From: Chloroflexota bacterium
Lineage (GTDB): Bacteria; Chloroflexota; UBA6077
Length of the DNA: 8,030 bases
Direction: 5' to 3'
NCBI GenBank assembly: GCA_021845945.1
Contig: JAJZRD010000180.1
Span: forward strand, 1 to 8,030
In this document: positions 1 through 5,979 of the stretch, piece after piece
Layout of the letters: every line of letters starts with the position of its first letter
Numbering within the stretch: position 1 is the stretch's first letter
Translations under genes and position numbers: made by a program
Notes under the pieces: model-generated
Told to the model about the DNA's origin: nothing
The model's input: only the letters and a program-made list of their open reading frames with translations
Database searches by the model: none

Positions 1-97
1 CGGCAAGGCGTGGCCGCGAGGGGCTTCCCTCAACCTTGGCCCTCAGCCGGCGATGCCGCTTGAGCCTGGCCGCTCTCGTGCTCGATGGCTTAATCAA
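1..97 (-). CDS. rplR: 50S ribosomal protein L18, N-terminal fragment (TTG start, cut by window edge)
   Basis: Only the first 32 codons are in the window; the gene runs off the left edge. The translation (M)IKPSSTRAARLKRHRRLRA continues as KVEGSPSRPRLA, which matches the basic N-terminal arm of L18 and its RPRL motif at about residues 28-31. L18 binds 5S rRNA together with L5 and brings it into the 50S subunit. The chosen start is TTG at 97, with AAGGGAGG at 103-110 and a spacing of five bases. No ATG or GTG is available nearby in frame, and GTA and GGT precede it, so TTG is the best start though an unusual one. The position directly after rplF is where rplR stands in the spc cluster of most bacteria. 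Confidence 0.9.
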   Translation of the reverse strand, partial: MIKPSSTRAARLKRHRRLRAKVEGSPSRPRLA

Positions 98-102
98 ACC
101 TA

Positions 103-110
103 CCTCCCTT
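103..110 (-). promoter_or_regulatory. Ribosome binding site fixing the TTG start of rplR
   Basis: The minus strand reads AAGGGAGG, then TAGGT, then TTG at 97. It lies in the 17-nt gap after rplF and decides the start of rplR, for which no ATG or GTG is available. Confidence 0.75.
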
Positions 111-114
111 GGCC

Positions 115-660
115 CTACTTCTTCTTACCGCCGGTCTTCCCGACCTTCCTTCGGACCTGCTCTTCGGCGAACTTGATGCCCTTGCCCTTGTAGGGCTCCG
201 GCGGCTTGACCGCCCGGATGCGAGCAGCGATCTCGCCCACCAACTGCTTATCTATCCCGCTAACCACAATCCTGTTGGTGCCCTCGACGCCCAGGGTGAC
301 GCCCTCGGGCGCCCCAACGTGAACCGGGTGGGAGAAGCCCACCTGCAGAACAACGTCCTTACCTACCTGCTGAGCCCTGTAGCCAACTCCAGCGACCTCC
401 AGCCGTCGGCTGAAACCGTTGGTCACGCCCTCGACCATGTTGGCCACCAGGGTCCGGGTGAGGCCGTGCAGCGACCGATGTATCCGGCTGTCGGTTGGCC
501 GGGTCACCAGCAGGTCCGAGTCCTGCCTCTCGACCTTCATGTCCGGGTGAAGCTCCCGGCTGAGGGTGCCCTTGGGCCCCCGTACGGTCACCTTGTTTCC
601 CTGAATATCTACCTGCACCCCTTGGGGTACAGCTATCGGTAGCTTGCCGATTCTGGACAT
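115..660 (-). CDS. rplF: 50S ribosomal protein L6
   Basis: A 181-residue L6. It begins [20 protein letters not shown] and has the two-domain repeat structure of the family: [16 protein letters not shown] (about residues 22-37) in the first half, [20 protein letters not shown] (about 76-95) at the junction, and the signature [20 protein letters not shown] (about 153-172) at the end, followed by a lysine-rich tail (VGKTGGKKK). L6 lies at the base of the L7/L12 stalk near the sarcin-ricin loop, where elongation factors bind. The ATG is preceded by GGAG at eight bases. It follows rpsH by 30 nt, and its TAG stop is 17 nt before the TTG of rplR. No anomalies. Confidence 0.97.
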   Translation of the reverse strand: MSRIGKLPIAVPQGVQVDIQGNKVTVRGPKGTLSRELHPDMKVERQDSDLLVTRPTDSRIHRSLHGLTRTLVANMVEGVTNGFSRRLEVAGVGYRAQQVGKDVVLQVGFSHPVHVGAPEGVTLGVEGTNRIVVSGIDKQLVGEIAARIRAVKPPEPYKGKGIKFAEEQVRRKVGKTGGKKK

Positions 661-690
661 GTCGCCTTCTCCATTAAGGGACCCGCCCCG

Positions 691-1095
691 CTACCAGACG
701 TAGCAGAGCACCTCGCCCCCTACGTTCATCTGTCGGGCCTTGCGACCGCTAACGACGCCGGCCGGAGTGGAAAGCACCGCTACCCCAAGGCCGCCGTAGA
801 CCATCGGAATGGTCTTGCTCCCGGTGTAGACTCGCAGCCCCGGCTTGCTGACTCGCTTCAGCCCGGTCACTACGGGCTCCCTCTTGCCGACGTACTTCAG
901 ATGAATGCGGAACATCCGAGACTTCCCGGTCTTCTCCCGCACCATCTCGAAGTCGCGAATGAAGCCCTCGTCCTTGAGCACTCGCGCGACGGCCAGCTTC
1001 TCCCGAGAGAGAGGAACACTCACAGAGTCGTGGTGAGCCTGGATGGCGTTCCGTATCCTGGTCAGCATGTCCCCGATCGGATCCGTTAAGTTCAT
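691..1095 (-). CDS. rpsH: 30S ribosomal protein S8
   Basis: A 134-residue S8. It begins [20 protein letters not shown], has the middle block [20 protein letters not shown] (about residues 30-49) and the strongly conserved C-terminal half [20 protein letters not shown] (about 79-98), [20 protein letters not shown] (about 103-122) and [10 protein letters not shown]8 binds the central domain of 16S rRNA and is required for 30S assembly; in E. coli it is also the translational repressor of the spc operon through an mRNA mimic of its rRNA site. The ATG at 1095 follows GAGGAAGGTGAC; the frame is open eight codons further up, but those residues do not match the family. The gene lies 45 nt after rpsZ and 30 nt before rplF. 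Confidence 0.97.
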   Translation of the reverse strand: MNLTDPIGDMLTRIRNAIQAHHDSVSVPLSREKLAVARVLKDEGFIRDFEMVREKTGKSRMFRIHLKYVGKREPVVTGLKRVSKPGLRVYTGSKTIPMVYGGLGVAVLSTPAGVVSGRKARQMNVGGEVLCYVW

Positions 1096-1140
1096 GTCAC
1101 CTTCCTCAACAGCGCCCAAACCTTAGTGGCTTGCCCGCAA

Positions 1141-1326
1141 CTACCAGCTCGACTTGGTGACGCCAGGGATCTCGCCCGCCAGCGCAAGCTTGCGGAAGCA
1201 GATCCTGCACATGCCGAACTTCCGAATGTAGGCCCTAGGCCGGCCACACAGCACGCAACGATTGTGCTGCTGCACCTTGAACTTCGGCGGACGCATAGCC
1301 TTGACAATCAACGACTTCTTCGCCAA
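1141..1326 (-). CDS. rpsZ: 30S ribosomal protein S14 type Z, zinc-binding (TTG start)
   Basis: A 61-residue S14 of the short zinc-dependent type, exactly the family length. Cys24, Cys27, Cys40 and Cys43 (in RCVLCGRP and MCRICFRK) form the zinc site; the rest, [20 protein letters not shown] and [18 protein letters not shown], is canonical. S14 is needed for assembly of the 30S head. The initiation codon is TTG, the rarest of the three common bacterial starts, but it is supported by an AAGGAG site six bases upstream (1333-1338), the exact family length and the MAKKS N-terminus. There is no in-frame ATG until codon 11, which would lose conserved residues. Other bacteria keep a second, cysteine-free S14 elsewhere for zinc starvation; none is visible here. 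It may also be annotated rpsN. Confidence 0.96.
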   Translation of the reverse strand: MAKKSLIVKAMRPPKFKVQQHNRCVLCGRPRAYIRKFGMCRICFRKLALAGEIPGVTKSSW

Positions 1327-1332
1327 GTTACT

Positions 1333-1338
1333 CTCCTT
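1333..1338 (-). promoter_or_regulatory. Ribosome binding site fixing the TTG start of rpsZ
   Basis: The minus strand reads AAGGAG, then six bases (AGTAAC), then TTG. This strong site with ideal spacing is the main reason to accept TTG as the rpsZ start, since no ATG or GTG is near. Confidence 0.8.
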
Positions 1339-1364
1339 GTTGCCCCTCTGATCTCTACCTGTCC

Positions 1365-1907
1365 TCAGGCCTTGGCAAAGGGAACGCCGAGCAGCGCCAG
1401 CATTCGGCGGGCTTCCTCGTCGTTCCGAGCCGTGGTCACGATGCTGATCTCCATCCCCCGAACCTTGTCGATCTTGTCGTAGTCGATCTCGGGGAAAACC
1501 AGCTGCTCCTTAAGCCCGAGGGTGTAGTTCCCGCGCCCGTCGAAAGCCTTAGGCGAGACCCCCTGGAAGTCCCTCAGCCGCGGCAAGGCCATGTTGCACA
1601 GCCGGTCCATGAACTCCCACATCCGGTCGCCCCTCAGGGTAACCATGGTACCGATGGGCATGCCGGTCCTCAGCCTGAAGGCCGCAATGGACCGCTTCGC
1701 CCTGGTGATCACCGGCCTCTGGCCCGTGATGTCCGACATGTCCTTGACCGCGGCATCCAGCGCCTTAGCGTTGCTGATCGCCTCGCCCATCCCGATGTTT
1801 ACCACGATCTTTGCCATCCGCGGCACCTGCATTGGGTTCTCGTACTTGAACTCATCTTTGAGCGCCGGGACAACCTCGCGCTCGTACTTGTCCTTCAGAC
1901 GTGGCAT
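1365..1907 (-). CDS. rplE: 50S ribosomal protein L5
   Basis: A 180-residue L5, typical in length. The start [20 protein letters not shown] follows GGAGAG at about seven bases. A GTG five codons upstream (1922) overlaps that ribosome binding site and adds non-family residues, so it was rejected. Conserved blocks are [18 protein letters not shown] (about residues 33-50), [20 protein letters not shown] (about 60-79), [20 protein letters not shown] (about 93-112) and [20 protein letters not shown] (about 113-132), with the C-terminal domain ending [10 protein letters not shown]5 binds 5S rRNA with L18 and places it in the 50S central protuberance, contacting P-site tRNA. In E. coli the S8 protein represses the spc operon at the start of this gene; whether that holds here cannot be judged from the sequence. 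Confidence 0.97.
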   Translation of the reverse strand: MPRLKDKYEREVVPALKDEFKYENPMQVPRMAKIVVNIGMGEAISNAKALDAAVKDMSDITGQRPVITRAKRSIAAFRLRTGMPIGTMVTLRGDRMWEFMDRLCNMALPRLRDFQGVSPKAFDGRGNYTLGLKEQLVFPEIDYDKIDKVRGMEISIVTTARNDEEARRMLALLGVPFAKA

Positions 1908-1971
1908 TCGTACTCTCTCCACTTAGCGAGCCGCAAACCAGGGGCCAGAGGCGAGTTTCCTGCTCTCGCTG

Positions 1972-2304
1972 CTAGCTCTTGGTAGCCCCTCGCTCTGGGA
2001 TGACCTCGTTACACTCTTTGCAGATCCGGACCTTCTTACCATTCTCCAGGAAGCGGTATCCGATCCGCGTCTTGGCGTTGCACTCGGGGCAAACCAGCAT
2101 CACGTTCGACACGTGAATGGGCATCTCCATATCAATGATACCAGGTCGGCGCTTCGGATCGCCTTTCTTCACGTGCTTCTTGACAACGTTGAGCTCGGCA
2201 ACAATCACCTTGTCGTTGGCAGGCAACCCGCGCCGCACCTTGCCCCGCTTGCCCTTGTCTTTCCCTGCGATGATCTCGACGGTGTCGTCTCGTCTGATCT
2301 TCAC
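1972..2304 (-). CDS. rplX: 50S ribosomal protein L24, zinc-ribbon form (GTG start)
   Basis: A 110-residue L24. The start codon is GTG, read as (M)KIRRDDTVEIIAGKDKGKRG, with GAGGGA seven bases upstream (2312-2317). A KOW motif occupies about residues 9-23. PGIIDMEMPIHVSNVMLV (about 54-71) is the conserved L24 stretch. It is followed by CPEC (Cys72, Cys75) and CKEC (Cys95, Cys98), four cysteines spaced as a zinc ribbon; E. coli and B. subtilis L24 lack these. L24 is one of the first proteins to bind 23S rRNA and helps nucleate 50S assembly, and later lies near the tunnel exit. The gene follows rplN by 31 nt and precedes rplE by 64 nt. Zinc binding is inferred from the cysteine pattern, not shown. 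Confidence 0.96.
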   Translation of the reverse strand: MKIRRDDTVEIIAGKDKGKRGKVRRGLPANDKVIVAELNVVKKHVKKGDPKRRPGIIDMEMPIHVSNVMLVCPECNAKTRIGYRFLENGKKVRICKECNEVIPERGATKS

Positions 2305-2311
2305 TGCTGTT

Positions 2312-2317
2312 TCCCTC
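2312..2317 (-). promoter_or_regulatory. Ribosome binding site fixing the GTG start of rplX
   Basis: GAGGGA on the minus strand lies seven bases before the GTG at 2304, in the 31-nt gap after rplN. Together with the KIRRDD N-terminus it decides this start. Confidence 0.65.
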
Positions 2318-2335
2318 AGATGAAGCCTCGCCCGC

Positions 2336-2704
2336 CTACAGTACTTCCGGCGCCAGCGAGATGATCTTCATGTAGTTCCTCTCCCGAAGCTCCCGGGCCA
2401 CAGGACCAAAGATGCGGGTGCCCTTCGGATTGTTCTTGTCGGACAGGATCACAACGGCGTTCTCGTCGAACCGAATGTAAGAACCATCGGGCCGACCGTA
2501 CTCCTTGGCAGTTCGCACCACCACGGCCTTGACCACGTCACCCTTCTTCACTGACCCACCCGGCGCAGCCTGCTTGACCGAAGCCACGATGACGTCACCC
2601 ACCGTCGCGTATGGCTTAGTCCCACCGCCCAGCACACGTATACACATGAGCTGCTTGGCCCCTGTGTTGTCAGCTACCTTCACACGCGTCTGCGGTTGAA
2701 TCAT
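2336..2704 (-). CDS. rplN: 50S ribosomal protein L14
   Basis: A 122-residue L14, exactly the standard length. It begins [20 protein letters not shown], with [20 protein letters not shown] (about residues 24-43), [14 protein letters not shown] (about 52-65), the signature [20 protein letters not shown] (about 73-92) and [20 protein letters not shown] (about 95-114), ending ISLAPEVL. L14 forms inter-subunit bridges with 16S rRNA and is the known contact for the silencing factor RsfS. The ATG at 2704 has GAGGAG nine bases upstream; the frame stays open for 17 more codons to a TTG, but these do not resemble L14 and the family length argues against them. In many bacteria this gene opens the spc operon. 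Here no promoter can be seen in the 75-nt spacer before it, so it probably belongs to the same transcript. Confidence 0.97.
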   Translation of the reverse strand: MIQPQTRVKVADNTGAKQLMCIRVLGGGTKPYATVGDVIVASVKQAAPGGSVKKGDVVKAVVVRTAKEYGRPDGSYIRFDENAVVILSDKNNPKGTRIFGPVARELRERNYMKIISLAPEVL

Positions 2705-2779
2705 GAGAACTAGCTCCTCGTCACTCTCTGTCTGACCGGGCAGGTAGAGCTGCAACCCAGCGACCGCCCATCGATCGGC

Positions 2780-3070
2780 TTACAGGGCCGCGCCCTCTTC
2801 GCGCCGCAGGATCTCCTCAACCACCCAACGCTTGTCCTTGCTGAGCGGGCGGCTCTCCCGAATACGGACGCGATCCCCTACCTTGCAGCGGTTCTCCTCG
2901 TCGTGAGCCTTGTACTTCTTGGAGGTCCGCACCGTTTTCCCGTACAGCGGATGGCGCTTCATCGTCTCCACGGAAACGACGACGGTCTTTTCCATCTTGT
3001 CGCTTACGACGACGCCTTCTCTCGCCTTCCGCTTGCCGGCCTGGCCGGCAGCAACCTCATTGTTAGTCAT
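2780..3070 (-). CDS. rpsQ: 30S ribosomal protein S17
   Basis: A 96-residue S17, about 10-15 residues longer than the E. coli protein because of a basic N-terminal lead ([19 protein letters not shown]) before the OB-fold core. The core is clear: [20 protein letters not shown] (about residues 19-38), [20 protein letters not shown] (about 39-58) and the signature [18 protein letters not shown] (about 65-82). S17 binds the 5' domain of 16S rRNA early in 30S assembly. The ATG chosen lies in the overlap with rpmC (ATGACTAA); the open frame extends 12 codons further up, but that stretch is just the rpmC coding region read in another frame. A 75-nt spacer separates the TAA stop from rplN. Confidence 0.95.
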   Translation of the reverse strand: MTNNEVAAGQAGKRKAREGVVVSDKMEKTVVVSVETMKRHPLYGKTVRTSKKYKAHDEENRCKVGDRVRIRESRPLSKDKRWVVEEILRREEGAAL

Positions 3071-3272
3071 GTCTCGCCACTTTCTCCAGCTCCAGCTCTC
3101 GTTCACGAGTCTTGAGACGGGCGATATCCCTGCGCAGTTCCCTCACCTGGGCGGTGTTGCTGAGCTGGCGCGAAGCTTGCCGCAGTCGGAGCCGGAACAG
3201 CTCCTCCAGGTTCTCGCGAACCTTCGCCCGGATCTCATCTTCACCGAGGTTACGCACTTCCGACGGCTTCAT
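3063..3272 (-). CDS. rpmC: 50S ribosomal protein L29
   Basis: A 69-residue L29, normal length. It has the helical hairpin of the family: [20 protein letters not shown] leading into [20 protein letters not shown] (about residues 21-40) and a second basic helix [20 protein letters not shown] (about 44-63). L29 lies near the exit tunnel next to L23, where it contributes to the surface bound by trigger factor and SRP. The start ATG is inside the end of rplP (23-nt overlap), and only a weak purine-rich stretch (GAGAGGAAG) precedes it, so re-initiation after rplP is likely. Its last codons overlap rpsQ by 8 nt (ATGACTAA carries both the rpsQ start and this stop). The protein itself shows nothing odd. 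Confidence 0.95.
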   Translation of the reverse strand: MKPSEVRNLGEDEIRAKVRENLEELFRLRLRQASRQLSNTAQVRELRRDIARLKTRERELELEKVARHD

Positions 3273-3690
3273 CCGCTTGCGCTTCCTCTCTCACCAAAAA
3301 CTTGGTCTCGAGGGGGAGTTTGTGAGAGGCAAGTCTCAGCGCTTCTCGCGCCAACTCCGCGTCCACTCCTCCTACCTCGAAAATGATACGGCCCGGCTTT
3401 ACCACCGCCACCCAATGGTCGGGCGCGCCCTTGCCGCTACCCATCCGGGTCTCAGCCGGCTTCTTCGTCACGGAATGATCGGGAAAGATCCGTATCCACA
3501 CCTTCCCACCGCGCTTCAGGTGGTGGGTGATGGTCCGCCTAGCGGCCTCAATCTGCCGAGCGGAGACCCAGGCCGCTTCCTGCGCCTGCAGTCCGTAATC
3601 TCCGAAGGCTATGGTGACGCCGCCCTTGGCGATCCCGTTCATATGGCCCCGGTGGACCTTCCTATGTTTGACCCGCTTGGGCTGCAACAT
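3250..3690 (-). CDS. rplP: 50S ribosomal protein L16
   Basis: A 146-residue L16. The family start [19 protein letters not shown] fixes the ATG at 3690, with GGGGGAG seven bases upstream; an in-frame upstream start would only add eight residues encoded by the repeat-containing spacer. Conserved parts are [20 protein letters not shown] (about residues 28-47), [20 protein letters not shown] (about 63-82) and the signature [19 protein letters not shown] (about 82-100). L16 organises tRNA binding at the A and P sites of the 50S subunit and is a late assembly protein. A short acidic, alanine-rich tail ([12 protein letters not shown]) follows the usual C-terminus. The last 23 nt overlap the start of rpmC in another frame, which suggests coupled translation. 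Confidence 0.97.
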   Translation of the reverse strand: MLQPKRVKHRKVHRGHMNGIAKGGVTIAFGDYGLQAQEAAWVSARQIEAARRTITHHLKRGGKVWIRIFPDHSVTKKPAETRMGSGKGAPDHWVAVVKPGRIIFEVGGVDAELAREALRLASHKLPLETKFLVREEAQADEAVGSA

Positions 3691-3709
3691 TGACCTGCTC
3701 CCCCAACGT

Positions 3710-3779
3710 AGCAACTAGCAACCGAGACTAGAGACTGAAAGAGCACCGCCCTAGCCGCTAGTTGCTGGTCTCTAGTCTC
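3710..3779 (-). other. Possible structured RNA element ahead of rplP (two crossing stems)
   Basis: In the mRNA sense the order of pairing arms is B' (3779-3768), A' (3766-3757), a 21-nt stretch, B (3735-3724), 4 nt, A (3719-3710). B' pairs with B (12 perfect base pairs) and A' with A (10 perfect base pairs), so the two stems cross, as in an H-type pseudoknot. The 4-nt link between B and A is short for spanning a 12-bp stem, so the two stems may be alternatives rather than simultaneous. The element ends about six bases before the GGGGGAG ribosome binding site of rplP. It lacks the U-run of a rho-independent terminator. The pairing is seen directly; any regulatory role (modulating rplP translation, transcript processing or stability) is inference. 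Confidence 0.35.
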
Positions 3780-3787
3780 TCGTCTCT
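3710..3787. repeat. Inverted arrays of degenerate 7-bp repeats in the rpsC-rplP spacer
   Basis: Between the rpsC stop and rplP start, two short arrays of a 7-bp unit face each other. On the minus strand, 3787 down to 3746 reads AGAGACG, AGAGACT, AGAGACC, AGCAACT, AGCGGCT, AGGGCGG in exact 7-base register. On the plus strand, 3710 up to 3736 reads AGCAACT, AGCAACC, GAGACT (one base short), AGAGACT. Both arrays use the same two unit types, AGAGACN and AGCAACN. Exact inverted matches are 3710-3719 with 3757-3766 (10 bp) and 3724-3735 with 3768-3779 (12 bp). No open frame of note occupies the spacer, and the ribosome binding site of rplP lies outside the arrays. The function is unknown: it could be a dispersed intergenic repeat family of this genome or an RNA structural element. 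Confidence 0.8.
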
Positions 3788-3794
3788 CCCTCGC

Positions 3795-4478
3795 CTACGC
3801 TCCCGCCGGCGCCGCGGCGGCTGCGCTCTCAGCCGGCTGCTGCTCCTTGACCGGAGGCAAGACATCGCCCTTGTATACCCAGCACTTGACGCCAACGATA
3901 CCGAAGGTCGTCACCGCCTCTGCTTGCCCGAAATCAATGTCGGCTCGGAGCGTATGCAGGGGAACTCGTCCCTCGCGTTCCCACTCTCGGCGGGACATCT
4001 CGGCGCCACCCAACCGGCCGGCGCAGGCAATCCTGACCCCCTTGGCACCGGACTTTATGGCCCGGCCGACGGCCTGCTTCATGGCACGCCGGAACGCAAC
4101 CCGCCTCTCCAACTGCTCTGCTACGCTGCGGGCAACGAGGGTCGCATCCACTTCCGGTTGGCGGATCTCCTGGATGGTCACTCTCACCTTCTTGCCGGTG
4201 ACCGATTCCAGTTCGCGGCGCAGCTCCTCGACCTTTGCGCCGCTCTTTCCGATGACGATGCCCGGCTTCGCCGAGTGAATCGTAACCGTCATCTGATTGG
4301 CAGAGCGCTCGATCTCCACCCGCGGCACGCCTGCGTCCGCCAGTCGCTTCATCAGCATGCGGCGCACGCGAAGATCTTCATGCAAAAGGTTCGTGTACCC
4401 CTTATCGGCGTACCACTTCGACTGCCAATCCTTGATTACCCCCAAACGAAAGCCAACCGGATGGACTTTCTGACCCAC
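3795..4478 (-). CDS. rpsC: 30S ribosomal protein S3 (GTG start)
   Basis: A 227-residue S3. The start codon is GTG, giving (M)[20 protein letters not shown], the family N-terminus, with GGGAGG nine bases upstream (4488-4493). A type II KH RNA-binding domain is visible, with [17 protein letters not shown] at about residues 74-90 and the GKSG loop at 77-80. The C-terminal domain has [20 protein letters not shown] (about 138-157), [20 protein letters not shown], and [14 protein letters not shown] (about 196-209). S3 lies at the mRNA entry tunnel of the 30S subunit and contributes to unwinding of structured mRNA. The protein ends in a low-complexity alanine-rich tail (about 216-227, [11 protein letters not shown]), a region that varies among bacteria. 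The gene is followed by a 104-nt spacer with inverted heptad repeats before rplP, unlike the tight spacing elsewhere. Confidence 0.97.
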   Translation of the reverse strand: MGQKVHPVGFRLGVIKDWQSKWYADKGYTNLLHEDLRVRRMLMKRLADAGVPRVEIERSANQMTVTIHSAKPGIVIGKSGAKVEELRRELESVTGKKVRVTIQEIRQPEVDATLVARSVAEQLERRVAFRRAMKQAVGRAIKSGAKGVRIACAGRLGGAEMSRREWEREGRVPLHTLRADIDFGQAEAVTTFGIVGVKCWVYKGDVLPPVKEQQPAESAAAAAPAGA

Positions 4479-4482
4479 TTAG

Positions 4483-4821
4483 CTATGCCTCCCTCTCCTT
4501 GACCACCACTGTGATGTGGCTGGAGCGCTTAATGATGGGGGCCGCACGGCCCCTCGCCCTGGCACGAAACCTCTTCAAGCTCCGACCCGGATCCGCGACC
4601 ACCTGCACCACGTACAGATCATCGGTGGAAAGATTGTAGTTATTCTCAGCGTTCGCGGCGGCCGACTTCACAGCCTTCGCGATCGGATCCCCTGCCTTGT
4701 TGGGGATCAGCAGCAGGGCCGCCATGGCCTCCCGCACGCTCATCCCCTTTATGGCGTTCCCGACCAGGCGCACCTTCCTCGGAGACATCCGGATGTGCCT
4801 GGCAATTGCGCGAACTTCCAT
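4483..4821 (-). CDS. rplV: 50S ribosomal protein L22
   Basis: A 112-residue L22, normal length. The N-terminus has the family motif HIRMSPRKVRLVGNAIKG (about residues 9-26). KAVKSAAANAENNYNLSTDD (about 49-68) is the central helix region, and RFRARARGRAAPIIKRSSHI (about 84-103) is the long beta-hairpin that lines the exit tunnel opposite L4. Changes in this hairpin give macrolide resistance in other bacteria, but no such conclusion is drawn here. The ATG is preceded by AGGAG at six bases, shared with the rpsS stop. The stop is 4 nt before the GTG of rpsC, and the ribosome binding site of rpsC lies inside the last rplV codons, so translation of the two is probably coupled. Confidence 0.97.
   Translation of the reverse strand: MEVRAIARHIRMSPRKVRLVGNAIKGMSVREAMAALLLIPNKAGDPIAKAVKSAAANAENNYNLSTDDLYVVQVVADPGRSLKRFRARARGRAAPIIKRSSHITVVVKEREA
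4488..4493 (-). promoter_or_regulatory. Ribosome binding site fixing the GTG start of rpsC
   Basis: GGGAGG on the minus strand lies within the last codons of rplV, nine bases before the GTG at 4478. It supports GTG as the rpsC start and suggests coupling to rplV translation. Confidence 0.7.
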
Positions 4822-4830
4822 CGTCTTCTC

Positions 4831-5115
4831 CTATCGCACCGAGGTAGACTTCTCGCCCCGGCCCACGTGACCCCGGAAGTGGCGTGTGGGCGCGAACTCG
4901 CCCAGCTTGTGTCCCACCATGTTCTCGCTTATGTACACCGGCACGTGCCTGCGGCCATCGTGCACCGCGATGGTGTGCCCCACCATCTGAGGAAAGATAG
5001 TGGAGTCCCTGGACCAGGTCTTGATCACACGGCGCTCGCCAGTAGCGTTGAGCACCTCTATCTTCCTCAGCAACCGGCCGTCCACGTACGGCCCCTTCTT
5101 TAAAGAGCGGGACAT
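4831..5115 (-). CDS. rpsS: 30S ribosomal protein S19
   Basis: A 94-residue S19. It begins [20 protein letters not shown] and contains the conserved [20 protein letters not shown] (about residues 31-50) and [20 protein letters not shown] (about 52-71), followed by [13 protein letters not shown]19 forms a complex with S13 in the 30S head and touches the A-site tRNA region and the inter-subunit bridge. A GTG two codons upstream (5121) overlaps the ribosome binding site AGGAGG (5121-5126), so the ATG at 5115, five bases after that site, is the better start and matches the family N-terminus. The TAG stop is embedded in the TAGGAG ribosome binding site of rplV, nine bases before it. Nothing unusual in the protein. 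Confidence 0.97.
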   Translation of the reverse strand: MSRSLKKGPYVDGRLLRKIEVLNATGERRVIKTWSRDSTIFPQMVGHTIAVHDGRRHVPVYISENMVGHKLGEFAPTRHFRGHVGRGEKSTSVR

Positions 5116-5134
5116 CCCCACCTCCTAACAGAGG

Positions 5135-5965
5135 TCATCGACCTGATTTCCTCGGCTTGATAATCAACTCTTTGCCCAGCTTGCGACGCCGCGTCTTGTA
5201 ACCCATGGCGGGCTTCCCCCAGGGGGTCTGCGGCTGGCCGCCGATTGGCGCCTTGCCCTCGCCACCACCATGCGGATGGTCCCTCGGATTCATTGCAGAA
5301 CCGCGAACCGTCGGGCGGATCCCCATGTTGCGAGTCCGTCCAGCCTTGCCCAACTTCACCAGGCCGTGGTCGGGGTTCCCCACCTGCCCGATGGTCGCCG
5401 TGCAGCGGGTGCTGACGATGCGCACCTCGCCTGAAGGCAGCCGGACCTGAGCCCGGCCACCATCCTTCGCCATCAGCTGGGCCCCAACCCCGGCGCTGCG
5501 CACCAACTGAGCGCCCCTGCCGGGGTACAGCTCGATGCTGTGGATCTGGGTGCCCACCGGAATCGCGCTCAGCGGGAGGGTGTTCCCTCGAGCCAGATCC
5601 GACTCCGGCCCCGACGCGATCCGGTCCCCCACCTGCAGCCCGTTGGTGGCTATCACATAGCGCTTCTCGCCATCCTCGTAGCGCACCAACGCGATCCTCG
5701 CCGAGCGGTTCGGGTCGTACTCGATGGCCTCGACGACCGCGGGCACTCCGACCTTGTCTCGCTTGAGATCGATGATTCGGTACTTCCGCTTGTTGCCGCC
5801 GCCGCGATGGCGCACTGTGATCCGCCCGTGGGCGTTGCGCCCGGCCTTCTTCTTCAGGGACTCCGTCAGCGACTTCTCAGGCTTACCCTTCGTGATCTCC
5901 TCAAAGGTTAAGCCGGTCATCCCCCGGCGGCCGGCCGACGTCGGCTTGAAAGCTTTAATAGGCAC
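5135..5965 (-). CDS. rplB: 50S ribosomal protein L2 (GTG start)
   Basis: A 276-residue L2, full length for the family. The N-terminus (M)[16 protein letters not shown] gives the start: the codon before PIK is GTG, with GGGAGG eight bases upstream (5974-5979). An ATG 13 codons further upstream would add non-family residues and lose that spacing. Conserved blocks include [20 protein letters not shown] (about residues 45-64), [20 protein letters not shown] in the middle, and [19 protein letters not shown] (about 222-240), the histidine-bearing loop near the peptidyl-transferase centre that E. coli L2 needs for activity. The tail [19 protein letters not shown] is the usual basic C-terminus. L2 binds 23S rRNA early and is required for joining of the subunits and peptide bond formation. 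It follows rplW by 13 nt and precedes rpsS by 19 nt. Confidence 0.97.
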   Translation of the reverse strand: MPIKAFKPTSAGRRGMTGLTFEEITKGKPEKSLTESLKKKAGRNAHGRITVRHRGGGNKRKYRIIDLKRDKVGVPAVVEAIEYDPNRSARIALVRYEDGEKRYVIATNGLQVGDRIASGPESDLARGNTLPLSAIPVGTQIHSIELYPGRGAQLVRSAGVGAQLMAKDGGRAQVRLPSGEVRIVSTRCTATIGQVGNPDHGLVKLGKAGRTRNMGIRPTVRGSAMNPRDHPHGGGEGKAPIGGQPQTPWGKPAMGYKTRRRKLGKELIIKPRKSGR

Positions 5966-5973
5966 CTGCCGAT

Positions 5974-5979
5974 CCTCCC
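5974..5979 (-). promoter_or_regulatory. Ribosome binding site fixing the GTG start of rplB
   Basis: GGGAGG on the minus strand lies eight bases before the GTG at 5965 and shares its first base with the last base of the rplW TAG stop, so termination of rplW and initiation of rplB happen at the same spot. Confidence 0.75.

Noticed and set aside
2705..2755. N-terminal extension of L14 by 17 codons from a TTG
   Set aside because: L14 is nearly always 122 residues starting at MIQ-like sequence, and a good ribosome binding site lies inside the proposed extension.
2724..2770. A 14-codon leader-like ORF (starting [10 protein letters not shown]) in the rpsQ-rplN spacer
   Set aside because: No ribosome binding site precedes it and it has no codon pattern suggesting attenuation; too short to support.
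3724..3779. The spacer hairpin as a rho-independent terminator
   Set aside because: The stem is not GC-rich, is separated by a 32-nt loop and is not followed by a U-run; a terminator in the middle of this operon would also cut off essential genes.
3710..3787. CRISPR array or insertion-sequence ends
   Set aside because: The units are 7 bp and contiguous, with no spacers between them, no transposase gene and no target-site duplication.
3762..4502. A 246-codon plus-strand open frame opposite rpsC
   Set aside because: It lies antisense to a full-length S3 gene and begins in the repeat spacer; composition and lack of any recognisable domain mark it as a shadow frame.
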